From a virus, in IMG/VR virus record IMGVR_UViG_3300044971_003060, positions 1 through 24,141 of that record: a DNA stretch of 24,141 bases. One strand, written 5' to 3'. Under the pieces are notes generated by a model. That model was not told the DNA's origin, ran no database searches, and saw only the letters and a program-made list of their open reading frames with translations. Both the position numbers and the translations under genes were made by a program. Positions 1-6,583 of the stretch are shown here, one piece after another. Every line of letters begins with the position of its first letter. The stretch's first letter is position 1.

Positions 1-149
1 CTTTAGATAGCGAAAAAGATGTGCGTAATCTTGTACAAAATAGTCATAGGGTTACTAATGTTGAAATCTGGTCTGGGAAAGAAAAACTTTCAGATTCTCA
101 GGTTATTGACATGATTAACCAAGAAGAACCAGAACTTATTAACTCTTAG
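1..149 (+). CDS. C-terminal end of an unidentified gene (partial)
   Basis: An open frame enters from the left edge (codons start at base 3) and runs 48 codons to TAG at 147-149. The tail is charged and soluble (ends NQEEPELINS) and shows no recognisable domain. It is one of the few + strand genes and is followed by a stem-loop, as expected for a gene end. The start lies outside the window, so function cannot be assigned. Confidence 0.6.
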   Translation, partial: LDSEKDVRNLVQNSHRVTNVEIWSGKEKLSDSQVIDMINQEEPELINS

Positions 150-164
150 TATCCGTAAGCCTAG

Positions 165-185
165 CCCCTAGCGACACGCTGGGGG
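165..185 (+). terminator. Stem-loop after the partial + strand gene
   Basis: A 9-bp stem, CCCCTAGCG against CGCTGGGGG (one T-G pair), closes a 3-nt loop 15 bases after the upstream stop. The T tract is poor (ATTAGTT), so termination may be weak. Confidence 0.55.
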
Positions 186-194
186 ATTAGTTAC

Positions 195-222
195 TTGACT
201 ATACCCGTATATGTTCTATAAT
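195..222 (+). promoter_or_regulatory. Promoter for the 49-aa membrane protein
   Basis: TTGACT (195-200) and a perfect TATAAT (217-222) are separated by 16 bp. This promoter lacks the TGTCA box 11 bp upstream of the -10 that is common elsewhere in the window. Confidence 0.75.
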
Positions 223-250
223 AGTATTACAAGATAGAGAGAGGGACACA

Positions 251-400
251 ATGAAGCAAAAGACATACGCACTCACCAAAAGAGGAGAGTCGGCAGTTAT
301 GTTTGCTCAGGCATTACTACTGGTCGGTATTGGGTTTGCCGTATTAAACATATTCGCTAGAGTTGTTGTTTGGTTAGGCGATTTCCTAAACATCATATAA
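251..400 (+). CDS. Small membrane protein, 49 aa
   Basis: ATG at 251 follows a purine-rich GAGAGAGGG ribosome-binding site and a good promoter; TAA is at 398-400. The N-terminus is basic (MKQKTYALTKRGES), then residues 15-49 are almost entirely hydrophobic, consistent with one or two membrane segments. It is a monocistronic unit with its own promoter and a strong terminator, converging on the holin gene. A lysis-related role is possible from position alone, but no family is recognised. Confidence 0.65.
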   Translation: MKQKTYALTKRGESAVMFAQALLLVGIGFAVLNIFARVVVWLGDFLNII

Positions 401-415
401 CCTAGAAAAACAGAA

Positions 416-450
416 GCCCCCTAATTCTTGGCTAGGGGGCTTTTGCTTTT
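416..450 (+). terminator. Strong terminator, probably bidirectional
   Basis: GCCCCCTA (416-423) pairs perfectly with TAGGGGGC (433-440), followed by TTTTGCTTTT on the + strand. On the minus strand the same stem is followed by a weaker T-rich stretch, so it can also end the holin transcript. Confidence 0.85.
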
Positions 451-461
451 GTGGGTATTAG

Positions 462-695
462 TTAGGTTGTTGGGTCATTATTAACGGCAGAGAAAACGGC
501 GTTCATCTCATCTTCTGATAAGTCACCATCTGCCAAATATGCACGAGATAGTTTTTCAACAACTACCGCAACACCACTAATTCCAGCCATCATGACTGCT
601 TTCCATAATTCAACTCCAGCAATCGTACCCGCACCAACAACGCCAAGAGCTGACGCTAGAAATGTTGCGAATATTCTTCCTAGAATTTTTTTCAT
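462..695 (-). CDS. Phage holin, r1t-like type (77 aa)
   Basis: The protein has two hydrophobic segments (about residues 7-27 and 32-47) followed by a charged tail with the pattern DGDLSEDEMNAVF. Two-helix small proteins with this kind of acidic tail are typical of actinophage r1t-like holins, which open the inner membrane so that the lytic enzyme reaches the wall. The ATG at 695 gives a standard KK-hydrophobic N-terminus; a longer TTG start at 740 adds 15 polar residues and is less likely. The transglycosylase gene lies next upstream on the same strand, forming a lysis cassette. Family assignment is by pattern only. Confidence 0.7.
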   Translation of the reverse strand: MKKILGRIFATFLASALGVVGAGTIAGVELWKAVMMAGISGVAVVVEKLSRAYLADGDLSEDEMNAVFSAVNNDPTT

Positions 696-811
696 TTTTT
701 TAACTGACAAGAGGTCCGTCCTTCCAAGGGTATACCTCAAGTACTAACCAAATAGCACTTATGTAGTAAAACAATTTTACTAAAGAAGCCGCAGTGTTAG
801 TTTGCTGCTTG

Positions 812-866
812 TATTTTTTAGGGGAGGTGAGCTGCTTGTTCTGTTAGGCAGCTCTACGGCAAGTTG
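812..866. repeat. Island with a reverse B-box and hairpin
   Basis: TATTTTTTAGGGG at 812-824 is a B-box in the rarer orientation. Next to it GAGCTGC and GCAGCTC form a 7-bp inverted repeat around 830-853. It lies between the transglycosylase and holin genes; no gene is seen here. Confidence 0.6.
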
Positions 867-1547
867 TTAGTTTTGGTTAGGGAATTTGGCTGACCATTTA
901 TAGAAACTACTTCTGTCAGGCTTCCCACTTCTGTCATATGCATTAGGACCAATGTTCCAAGGTCCCCAATCCGTACCACCTTTACTCATCTGAAAGGCAA
1001 CGCGGGCATTTATTGTTGGGTCATATAAGTCTGAGTTTGACTTAAGTCCGTACTTCTCTAATCTGTAGGGACCTAAATCTCCAATCATGTTTATCTGAAA
1101 TAAACCAAAAGATAGATCTCCAGACTTAGGATTGTTGTTTAGTGCGTTTGGATTACCAGTTGACTCTTTCATGACAACAGCCCAAGCAGTCCGTAAACTT
1201 TCTCCCTTAAAACCAGCAGAGCGAAGAAGACTTATTAAATAATCATCTTCTATAAAGTGCTCTGGTTTCTTGGTCATGCCCGTATCAAGGGCTAGTTTTG
1301 CTCTTTCTTGTTCTACCTTAATTCTGAACGCTTCTTGAGCCATCCTGATAGATGTTTCGCGTTGTGTAGCGTAGGCACTTTCTATGTATGTCGTGTATGT
1401 CATTAAGAATATGGATGTAAACAGCACACTTATTGCTTGTTTTTGTTTTCGGGTAACACTATTCCTAGTTTTATTCAAACTTTTTTCCTTTGTTAGGGGA
1501 TAGGGGATATAGCCAAATAACTCGGCTAAGTGTCTCTGTTTCTTCAT
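867..1547 (-). CDS. Membrane-anchored lytic transglycosylase / endolysin
   Basis: 226 aa. Residues 38-54 form a hydrophobic segment after a basic stretch (RKQKQ), fitting a signal anchor. Residues 62-87 are helical and charged. The C-terminal 125 residues carry the SLT (lysozyme-like) signature: catalytic glutamate in AVVMKES (E128), then NPNALN, then SFGLFQINM (147-154). This domain cleaves the peptidoglycan glycan strand. The next gene downstream is the holin, so this is probably the lysis enzyme, exported by its anchor; a virion-associated muramidase is the alternative. No strong ribosome-binding site is visible before the ATG at 1547. Confidence 0.8.
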   Translation of the reverse strand: MKKQRHLAELFGYIPYPLTKEKSLNKTRNSVTRKQKQAISVLFTSIFLMTYTTYIESAYATQRETSIRMAQEAFRIKVEQERAKLALDTGMTKKPEHFIEDDYLISLLRSAGFKGESLRTAWAVVMKESTGNPNALNNNPKSGDLSFGLFQINMIGDLGPYRLEKYGLKSNSDLYDPTINARVAFQMSKGGTDWGPWNIGPNAYDRSGKPDRSSFYKWSAKFPNQN

Positions 1548-1590
1548 ATGTCGCTCTATCTAGTATACCAAGTATATCAGTATCTACATA

Positions 1591-1630
1591 TAAAAGTAAG
1601 TCTATGCGTGTCGCCAGAGCACACATAGAC
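1591..1630 (-). terminator. Terminator after the HDAC-to-membrane-protein operon
   Basis: An 11-bp stem (GTCTATGTGTG with CACGCATAGAC as read on the minus strand, one U-G pair) is followed by TTACTTTTATA on the minus strand. It separates the upstream operon from the transglycosylase gene. Confidence 0.7.
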
Positions 1631-1661
1631 CTACCCGTATGCAGAGAGAGGTAGGAAAGGT

Positions 1662-1811
1662 CTATCTCTCTCTTACAGACAAAGTTGCAGCAGTTAGCGA
1701 GGCAAAGCCAAACGCTACAACCCACTCAACTGAATTTTGATATGCAGAAATAAAACTTGCTACAGCAAACAATGTTGCAGCAACCGAACTCCAAATAATG
1801 TTACTTTTCAT
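1662..1811 (-). CDS. Two-helix small membrane protein, 49 aa
   Basis: ATG at 1811 opens a 49-codon frame ending TAG at 1662. The sequence begins MKSNIIWSSVAATLFAVASF and has hydrophobic stretches at about residues 5-22 and 30-44, ending in RER. It starts 4 nt after the stop of the HTH gene, so it is likely translated from the same mRNA, and a terminator follows. Its place beside the lysis genes suggests a holin/antiholin-like or pinholin-like role, but this is inferred from context. Confidence 0.7.
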   Translation of the reverse strand: MKSNIIWSSVAATLFAVASFISAYQNSVEWVVAFGFASLTAATLSVRER

Positions 1812-1815
1812 GAAC

Positions 1816-2043
1816 TTAGATATACCTACCTTTCTTATCTCTACTCATAGCCCCTGCTCTATCTGACCTACTACTTGTTCTACCTAGGAGTCTTGTAGAT
1901 GCATCTCTAAAAGTTACCCCAGACATTAGTATTGCTTTGCGAGCCGTGCGATATGCAACGCCTAACTCGCAAGCAACATCTTCTACAGATAGCCCAGATA
2001 AATACAGATCTGCTGCCTTCTGTGAAATTCTTTTGCTTTTCAA
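1816..2043 (-). CDS. Small helix-turn-helix DNA-binding protein
   Basis: 75 aa with a predicted HTH at about residues 8-40 (AADLYLSGLSVEDVACELGV, then AYRTARKAIL), similar to resolvase-type or sigma region 4-type HTH folds. The tail is basic (SRSDRAG, RDKKGR). The only reasonable start is TTG at 2043. It is preceded by AGGGGA, a plausible ribosome-binding site that belongs to a B-box repeat (2048-2059). The gene starts 7 nt after the HDAC stop. It may regulate lysis or late genes, but the target is unknown. Confidence 0.65.
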   Translation of the reverse strand: MKSKRISQKAADLYLSGLSVEDVACELGVAYRTARKAILMSGVTFRDASTRLLGRTSSRSDRAGAMSRDKKGRYI

Positions 2044-2047
2044 GCTT

Positions 2048-2059
2048 CCCCTAAAAAAT
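2048..2059. repeat. B-box at the HDAC stop codon
   Basis: CCCCTAAAAAAT flanked by AAGCTT. Read on the minus strand it supplies the TAG stop of the HDAC gene and the AGGGGA before the TTG start of the HTH gene. Confidence 0.8.
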
Positions 2060-3019
2060 CTGAGCTGCTGTAAGCTGATCAGCTGGATCAGTTGTTTTTT
2101 CCGTAACTCCTGAGTAGACAGTCTTTACAACTTCAGCCCAAATTTTTGGTGTGTGCGTGTATGGCTGATAACCACCAGCACCACCAATAAGAACTCTGCC
2201 GTTTGAATACTTGTTTGCAATTTTTGCGATTTGTTTTGCCGCATATGCATAACCTGGGTAATCAAACTGCAAACCACTTAGTGGGTCAGTTTTGTGTGCG
2301 TCTGCACCTGTTGCAAGTAGCACGACATCTGGTTGATACTTGTCTGCAAGTTCAACGATTTCATCTATTGCTTTTGCAAACATTCCATCCCCTGCACCAT
2401 TTGGTAGCGCCCAGTTATAAGCATGGTTTTCTATGTCATGTTCATTACCTGAGAATGGATAGATATCCCTTTGATGTATTGAGCATGTTGGAATATCGGT
2501 ATCCAACAATAACTTTTCAACACCATCACCATGATGTGCATCCCAATCGATGTACATAGGTTTTAGATTAAATCTATGAAACTCTTTTGCTGCGAAAGCC
2601 ATATCGTTAAATACACAGAAACCACTTGAATGGTTGTAGTGAGCATGATGCTTCGCACCTTGAGGATTGAAAGCAACTCTTGCTTCTCCAACTATCATTA
2701 ACTCAGTCAGCCGTGCAGTTCCTGCGAACATTTGCAAAGCCGTAGTTCCTAATTCTTTATTCTTACCTGACCACTCAGATGAAAAGCCTTGTTCTACTAC
2801 ATCATCTACATAATTTTTGTCATGTATTTTGTAGAGGTCTTCTTTGTCATAGTCCTTAACTGATGGTTCAATTTGTTCTATGCGGCCTGATTCTAGAGCT
2901 TCCCCTAAAAAATTTACAGCAAGAAGAGCTCTGTCTGGGTTAGTTGGGTGACCTTCACCTAACTGCCAATTCAGATACTCATTGCCGTATGCAATAAATA
3001 GTTTGTCATTCGTTTTCAA
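2051..3019 (-). CDS. Histone-deacetylase-family (AcuC/APAH-like) Zn hydrolase
   Basis: 322 aa, close to the usual length for bacterial HDAC-like proteins. All catalytic features are visible: the His pair in GAKHHAH (H124, H125), metal ligands in YIDWDAHHGDG (D160, H162) and GADAHKTDP (D240), and the transition-state Tyr in GGAGGYQPY (Y284). The family removes acetyl groups from lysines, polyamines or similar amides. The start is TTG at 3019, overlapping the phosphatase stop by 14 nt, so translation is probably coupled. A B-box lies in frame inside the gene (codons for NFLG, residues 36-39) and another forms its stop. The substrate is unknown; host protein deacetylation or acetyl-polyamine metabolism are the obvious options. 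Confidence 0.85.
   Translation of the reverse strand: MKTNDKLFIAYGNEYLNWQLGEGHPTNPDRALLAVNFLGEALESGRIEQIEPSVKDYDKEDLYKIHDKNYVDDVVEQGFSSEWSGKNKELGTTALQMFAGTARLTELMIVGEARVAFNPQGAKHHAHYNHSSGFCVFNDMAFAAKEFHRFNLKPMYIDWDAHHGDGVEKLLLDTDIPTCSIHQRDIYPFSGNEHDIENHAYNWALPNGAGDGMFAKAIDEIVELADKYQPDVVLLATGADAHKTDPLSGLQFDYPGYAYAAKQIAKIANKYSNGRVLIGGAGGYQPYTHTPKIWAEVVKTVYSGVTEKTTDPADQLTAAQIF
2902..2913. repeat. B-box inside the HDAC gene
   Basis: CCCCTAAAAAAT within coding sequence, preceded by GAGCTT as in intergenic copies. On the minus strand it is read as N-F-L-G. Confidence 0.75.
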
Positions 3020-3545
3020 TTAAATCTTTTCCTCTCCAGTTTGCTTCGTTTATCGATAGCAACCATTTTTTGAAATCTTCGTTACACATCACCCATTGAC
3101 TTCTTGCATCCGTAATGGTGCTTAGCGCATGCTCAGCCGTGTAACCTTGTCTTACTAAAACTAATGCGTTCACCAAGCCAGAGCGATTAAGCCCAGCCAA
3201 GCAACGAACTAAAACTCGTTTTCCTTGTTTAAGTTCTTCGTCTACATATTTTGCTAGAAAGAATAAATCTTTAGCAAATACGTCTTTACCTACTTCACCA
3301 TCGTGAAATGGGTAGCGTAGTTCCTTTACCCCCCAGTCGGCAGGGTTTGACCAAGCATGAAGGGTAACGACCGTGTCGAATTCCTCTGTTGTGATGCGAG
3401 GTTCATAATTCGCATCTAAAACTTTCATTCCGATTATGTCGTCGTCGTCAGTTCCCCCTTGCCATAGGTTAGGGGCTACTTCTGTCCATATGTCTTTTGG
3501 GAGGAAATCGTCGTAGTTTGCGTCATCGTATGTTGTTAATGTCAT
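3006..3545 (-). CDS. Dual-specificity / tyrosine-type protein phosphatase
   Basis: 179 aa. The CX5R phosphatase loop is clear: VRCLAGLNRSGLV with C115 as nucleophile and R121 binding phosphate. D82 in FHDGE is a good general acid. The N-terminal LWQGGTDDD motif also occurs in DSP-like proteins of actinobacteria and their phages. It would hydrolyse phospho-Tyr/Ser/Thr in the cytoplasm. ATG at 3545 is preceded by GAGAGG at good spacing. It is the first gene of an operon with the HDAC-like gene, and the overlap suggests the two products are made in step. Target proteins are unknown. Confidence 0.85.
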   Translation of the reverse strand: MTLTTYDDANYDDFLPKDIWTEVAPNLWQGGTDDDDIIGMKVLDANYEPRITTEEFDTVVTLHAWSNPADWGVKELRYPFHDGEVGKDVFAKDLFFLAKYVDEELKQGKRVLVRCLAGLNRSGLVNALVLVRQGYTAEHALSTITDARSQWVMCNEDFKKWLLSINEANWRGKDLIENE

Positions 3546-3564
3546 TATATCCTCTCATTAAAAA

Positions 3565-3594
3565 AGTATAGCATGAACGCTCCGAGCATCCAAA
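3565..3594 (-). promoter_or_regulatory. Putative promoter of the phosphatase/HDAC operon
   Basis: Minus-strand TATACT (3570-3565) with TTTGGA 18 bp upstream. The -35 is poor, so a phage factor or weak basal use is possible. Confidence 0.4.
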
Positions 3595-3607
3595 TCGGGC
3601 GTCTGAG

Positions 3608-3637
3608 TTGACTTGCAGGCTTTGCTAGTGTTATAAT
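3608..3637 (+). promoter_or_regulatory. Leaderless promoter of the ART operon
   Basis: TTGACT (3608-3613), 18-bp spacer, TATAAT (3632-3637). The ATG at 3644 lies 6 nt after the -10, so the mRNA should begin at or next to the start codon. Confidence 0.75.
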
Positions 3638-3643
3638 AGATTT

Positions 3644-3913
3644 ATGACAAACAAATGTTCTCACCCTTGTATTACCTGCAGAACATCTTACTATTGGAAT
3701 CAAAGTAAAACTCTCAACGAGGGAGAATACCTTGGAGAACTTAAATTCACAACAGAGGGTGTTGATGAGAGATTTAATTTTAAAAGATATGTTGTAACAA
3801 TTAAAAAATCAAACACCGTATTAGTCTATGAAATTTTTAAGAATAGAAAACAAGCAAGAATTTTCTTAGAAGCAGAATTTGAAAAACTAACTACAAAAGA
3901 GACAACAAGATGA
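3644..3913 (+). CDS. Unknown 89-aa protein, Cys-rich N-terminus
   Basis: The start at 3644 sits where transcription should begin, giving a leaderless mRNA. The N-terminus has CSHPCITC (Cys 5, 9 and 12), possibly a partial metal site, followed by a basic beta-rich body and a helical end (RKQARIFLEAEFEKL). The stop overlaps the next start as ATGA. It may assist the ART-like protein encoded directly after it, but no family is recognised. Confidence 0.7.
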   Translation: MTNKCSHPCITCRTSYYWNQSKTLNEGEYLGELKFTTEGVDERFNFKRYVVTIKKSNTVLVYEIFKNRKQARIFLEAEFEKLTTKETTR

Positions 3914-4551
3914 GTATTAATACAGATAACAGTTTAGAAATGCTCAAGCAATACTCCAATGTAGAACTATGCCCAGAGTTACAGAAATTTGTTGTTGACA
4001 CTGAAATCGGTAAGTACATAAAGCACCCTTTAGTATTCTCACCTCTAGTTTTACCAGGACTTGCGAACCAAATGCTAGAACAAAAAAACAAGCAACTACG
4101 AGAAGCTTTAGATACCAAAAATTTCAGTCGATACGTTTTTCTACACGAAAGACCGTACAGACTCTCGGCATTCAAAGACATCAAACATCAACTAACTGAT
4201 GAGAACTACTGGAAACTTCTGTCAAGCATATGGACTGACACTGAAAACTCACACCAAGACCTAGGCACTTGGAAGAACCTTTTCAAATCTAAGAAAAATC
4301 AAAGGCACAATTTGATGACCGAAGAAGAACTAACAACTATGGAATCTTTAGATGACACGGTAACTATTTTTAGGGGTTGTGTGAAGAACCTTAACGAAGA
4401 CGGTTTGTCTTGGACTCTTGATAGAGAACGTGCAGAGTGGTTTGCTAATAGGTTCGACCAAAAAGGAATTGTCATTGAAAAAGCGATAGGCAAGGAAGAA
4501 ATTGTTGCTTACTTCAGTGGCAGAGGGGAACAAGAAATTATAGTTATTTAA
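3910..4551 (+). CDS. Putative mono-ADP-ribosyltransferase (R-S-E type)
   Basis: 213 aa. The C-terminal third fits an R-S-E ART core: Arg in TIFRG (R155), a STS-like GLSWTLDRERAEWFA (S167, T169) and a terminal GEQEIIVI with the ExE pair E207 and E209. Enzymes of this class transfer ADP-ribose from NAD+ to proteins or nucleic acids; T4 Alt and Mod proteins are known phage examples with host RNA polymerase and ribosomal targets. The N-terminal 140 residues (with HERPYR and YWKLLSSIWTDTE) are alpha-helical and of unknown role. It is translated by ATGA overlap from the preceding gene and its stop overlaps the convergent Ntn peptidase gene by 8 nt. ART function is inferred from motifs. Confidence 0.65.
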   Translation: MSINTDNSLEMLKQYSNVELCPELQKFVVDTEIGKYIKHPLVFSPLVLPGLANQMLEQKNKQLREALDTKNFSRYVFLHERPYRLSAFKDIKHQLTDENYWKLLSSIWTDTENSHQDLGTWKNLFKSKKNQRHNLMTEEELTTMESLDDTVTIFRGCVKNLNEDGLSWTLDRERAEWFANRFDQKGIVIEKAIGKEEIVAYFSGRGEQEIIVI

Positions 4552-5116
4552 CTTCGTGTTTCTGAATAACGGTATTTATTGGTTCCCCAGTTCCTGGGTC
4601 GAGTTGTGCAGCAATTTGAACAGAGTTTTTAACTACAGTCCGTGCAATAGTTAAAGTTCTTTTCTTAGTACTTAACTCTGAAAAAATAGCGCCAAGTGCA
4701 TAACTAGCACCTGAACCTAAAGCATAGATACCTCTAGAGTCTCTAGCCCACTCGTAGTTAGAACCAAGTTCGTAGATAGTTCCATTAACTACAACCATTA
4801 TGTAAGAGTCTTGCTCTCCCTCTTTACCGTAACCATTTTCTTCAAAACAACTTTTTAGTTCAGGTATAAATTTGCTAGTAATAAATTTGTCTAGTTTCTC
4901 ACCAACTTCATTGTTAGTTGGGATTGGTGGTTTGAAAGAGTGAGCCATCAAATTTATAGCTCGCATGTCTCCAGCTGCCCCTAAAAAATATGGACCATTC
5001 TTAACCAGCTTGGGATTATCTTTTGGAAGAAGGTAAAGTCTGTTTTCTTCTGTAACTCTTGAGTCATAACCTATTACAGCCCAACCCTCTCCTTGAATTG
5101 CTGCAAGTGTTGTCAT
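4544..5116 (-). CDS. Proteasome/HslV-like Ntn-hydrolase
   Basis: 190 aa starting MTTLAAIQGEGWAVIGYDSR. Removal of Met exposes Thr2, the expected N-terminal nucleophile of proteasome beta and HslV subunits; D18 in GYDSR and Lys in NPKLVK match the supporting Asp and Lys positions, and LGSGASYALGAI matches the conserved Ser/Gly loop. I chose ATG 5116 because it leaves Thr in position 2 and overlaps the upstream stop as ATGA; an earlier in-frame start (5131) would bury the nucleophile. No ATPase partner of ClpX/HslU type is adjacent. Likely roles are degradation of host or phage proteins, or self-processing. A B-box lies in frame (codons for YFLG). Confidence 0.8.
   Translation of the reverse strand: MTTLAAIQGEGWAVIGYDSRVTEENRLYLLPKDNPKLVKNGPYFLGAAGDMRAINLMAHSFKPPIPTNNEVGEKLDKFITSKFIPELKSCFEENGYGKEGEQDSYIMVVVNGTIYELGSNYEWARDSRGIYALGSGASYALGAIFSELSTKKRTLTIARTVVKNSVQIAAQLDPGTGEPINTVIQKHEVK
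4978..4991. repeat. B-box inside the Ntn peptidase gene
   Basis: A perfect CCCCTAAAAAATAT, preceded by AGCTG. On the minus strand it encodes Y-F-L-G in the same frame as the HDAC copy. Confidence 0.8.
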
Positions 5117-5358
5117 TCGAATGGATTCCAAATATCTTCTCGTAGGACTTCAAATCTTTCTGAATTATGTGAGTTAGTTTTAGAAATGTCTTCGTTTTCT
5201 ATTAACTTATCTAACGACAAGACAGCCGTACAACCACTATCCTCAAACATGATTACTAATTTTGTATCGCCATCAAGTAGGTCGTCAACGATAGCCGTAT
5301 AGAACGGAACTTCGTGCCCATTAGGGTGATAATGGCGCTCAACAATCTTCAGATTCAT
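5113..5358 (-). CDS. Unknown 81-aa protein upstream of the Ntn peptidase
   Basis: ATG at 5358, stop TGA sharing bases with the ATG of the peptidase (ATGA), so the two are translationally coupled. The sequence is acidic and mixed alpha/beta, with VPFYTAIVDDLLDGDTKLVIMF in the first half; no domain is recognised. It could be an adaptor or inhibitor of the peptidase. A leader with two hairpins (5403-5468) lies upstream. Confidence 0.7.
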   Translation of the reverse strand: MNLKIVERHYHPNGHEVPFYTAIVDDLLDGDTKLVIMFEDSGCTAVLSLDKLIENEDISKTNSHNSERFEVLREDIWNPFE

Positions 5359-5402
5359 ACCAAAATTTTATCCCCTAATCCAGAGGTTTATCGGTAGCAA
5401 CA

Positions 5403-5468
5403 CCAGTATCACTTTGAGAGAGGGTAAGTGACACTGGCGCAGGGGGTATTAGGGTGGGTTACCCCCTG
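5403..5468 (-). ncRNA. Double-hairpin structured leader candidate
   Basis: Two stems lie almost back to back: CCAGT-a-TCACTT with AAGTGA-c-ACTGG (5403-5437) and a perfect 9-bp CAGGGGGTA with TACCCCCTG (5440-5468). On the minus strand they sit 45-110 nt before the start of the 81-aa gene, where a regulatory leader would be. No known riboswitch is recognised. The rest of 5359-5683 holds a B-box-like variant and a terminator but no gene that I can support. Confidence 0.5.
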
Positions 5469-5584
5469 TTCCTATGGGCGGAATAATTAAACTCGACGCT
5501 TAACCATAGTAGTAAAAGTGTAATATAAACAAGAAACCTTGATTCTCAAAAAGTGACCGTATGCCGCAACCCAGCTGATCCATC

Positions 5585-5598
5585 CCCCCAAAAAATAT
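5585..5598. repeat. Variant B-box
   Basis: CCCCCAAAAAATAT (C for T at position 5), followed by GTGAAGGCAGCC. The downstream GTGAAGG is shared with the copy at 9092. Confidence 0.6.
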
Positions 5599-5615
5599 GT
5601 GAAGGCAGCCAGGTT

Positions 5616-5658
5616 AAAAACAAAAATACCCTTAGATGTTTTCCATCTAAAGGTATTT
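5616..5658 (-). terminator. Terminator of the GQYH-family gene
   Basis: AAATACC/GGTATTT and TTAGATG/CATCTAA pair with one central mismatch. The minus strand continues with a T-rich run (TTTTTGTTTTT). Confidence 0.75.
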
Positions 5659-5683
5659 ATGTCTAGTATTTAAGAAACTAAAG

Positions 5684-6070
5684 TTAGATAGTTTCTAAAA
5701 TTTTTCTTTGTTTCCAACCATCACCATAAGTTTTTACTCTAAAAGCCATTTCCATAGAAATTGCTAATGATTCAGTAATGTCGGTGTAATCCCTTTCAGG
5801 GTTTTCCCCCTTTGGAATGTAAGGAGTGTCGGATTCTTCTGTGTAATCTCCGTACACAACAACTCTGTCTCCAGCCCAATGACCTGACATTGGAGTTGCT
5901 AGTAAGTCACCACCACCTCTTTGTGGAGACGTCATAACCAACAAATAGAGAGCATCTGATAAAGAACCCTGCACATTTAAGTGCTCAAGTTGCTTTGCAC
6001 CCAAACCCAATCCATGTGGATTAACTATTTCTTTCTTGTCTATATTTACTAACGAGTGATATTGTCCCAC
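5684..6070 (-). CDS. Conserved actinophage protein starting GQYH (128 aa)
   Basis: GTG at 6070 is preceded by AAAGGTAGG. The protein begins VGQYHSLVNIDKKEIVNPHG and contains GGGDLL and GHWAGDRVVVYGDY; proteins with an MGQY start and a WAGDR motif occur in actinobacteria and their phages without known function (recalled, not searched). The fold appears alpha/beta with several conserved Gly/Trp positions. It is a single-gene unit with its own promoter and terminator. The function is not known. Confidence 0.7.
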   Translation of the reverse strand: MGQYHSLVNIDKKEIVNPHGLGLGAKQLEHLNVQGSLSDALYLLVMTSPQRGGGDLLATPMSGHWAGDRVVVYGDYTEESDTPYIPKGENPERDYTDITESLAISMEMAFRVKTYGDGWKQRKILETI

Positions 6071-6092
6071 TTTGTCCTACCTTTCTAAATCT

Positions 6093-6121
6093 ATTATAGA
6101 AACTAATAACTAAAAAGTCAA
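6093..6121 (-). promoter_or_regulatory. Promoter of the GQYH-family gene
   Basis: TTGACT, 17 bp, TATAAT on the minus strand. It is directly followed upstream by an A-box inverted repeat (6129-6158). Confidence 0.8.
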
Positions 6122-6128
6122 ATTTTAA

Positions 6129-6211
6129 AAAGTTAGTTCTCGGGAACTAATAACTTTTGCGTGAGCTAGCTGCCAGCTGGAGCTGCCTTCTCCACTTCCC
6201 CTAAAAAATAT
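6129..6211. repeat. Composite repeat island (A-box plus B-box)
   Basis: GGGAACTAATAACTTT (A-box) with a shortened inverted copy, AAAGTTAGTTC, on its left side, then AGCT-rich sequence, then CCCCTAAAAAATAT at 6198-6211. No gene is seen here. Confidence 0.75.
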
Positions 6212-6228
6212 TTCGTCTTCGGCCGCAA

Positions 6229-6255
6229 AAAAATAAACCCGAGCGATTGCTCGGG
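6229..6255 (-). terminator. Terminator of the 74-aa gene
   Basis: CCCGAGC/GCTCGGG with a 4-nt loop, followed on the minus strand by TTTATTTTTTT. Confidence 0.9.
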
Positions 6256-6281
6256 CTTATCTTTGTCGGCGTCTTTACTTT

Positions 6282-6506
6282 TTAATTCAAACCATGACGC
6301 TCTCGGTAGTCTCTAGATTCATCTACAAATCTTTTAACTGAATCGTTTAAGTCAACTATCTGACTTGGTGAGAGTAATGCGCTCATTACTCCAGTTAGGT
6401 GGGCATACATACTGCCCGTGTTGCCGTAATGTGCTTCAAGCAACTCTTTGCACTCATCTAGCAAGTCCCATTTAACTTGGCTAGTTACCTCTTTTAATGT
6501 TTCCAT
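6282..6506 (-). CDS. Unknown 74-aa helical protein
   Basis: The start is placed at ATG 6506 (METLKEVTSQ) because a -10 box ends 6 nt upstream, giving a leaderless mRNA; a longer frame to 6545 would translate the promoter. The protein is helical and soluble with no recognised motif. It has its own promoter and terminator. Confidence 0.65.
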   Translation of the reverse strand: METLKEVTSQVKWDLLDECKELLEAHYGNTGSMYAHLTGVMSALLSPSQIVDLNDSVKRFVDESRDYRERHGLN

Positions 6507-6512
6507 ACTTCT

Positions 6513-6541
6513 ATAATAACCTAGACCCCTGACAAAAGCAA
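6513..6541 (-). promoter_or_regulatory. Leaderless promoter with TTGTCA box
   Basis: Minus strand: TTGCTT, 17 bp, TATTAT, ATG 6 nt later. TTGTCA lies exactly 11 bp upstream of the -10. Confidence 0.75.
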
Positions 6542-6569
6542 ACACGCCCCCAAACTTTCGAGGGCGTGT
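6542..6569 (-). terminator. Terminator whose U tract is the next -35
   Basis: ACACGCCC pairs with GGGCGTGT. On the minus strand the stem is followed by TTGCTTTT, which is also the -35 region of the downstream gene. Confidence 0.8.
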
Positions 6570-6583
6570 CTGACTAAGTTTAT

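Noticed and set aside
1471-1725. 84-codon minus frame overlapping the transglycosylase start
   Set aside because: It crosses a terminator and the promoter region and overlaps two better-supported genes.
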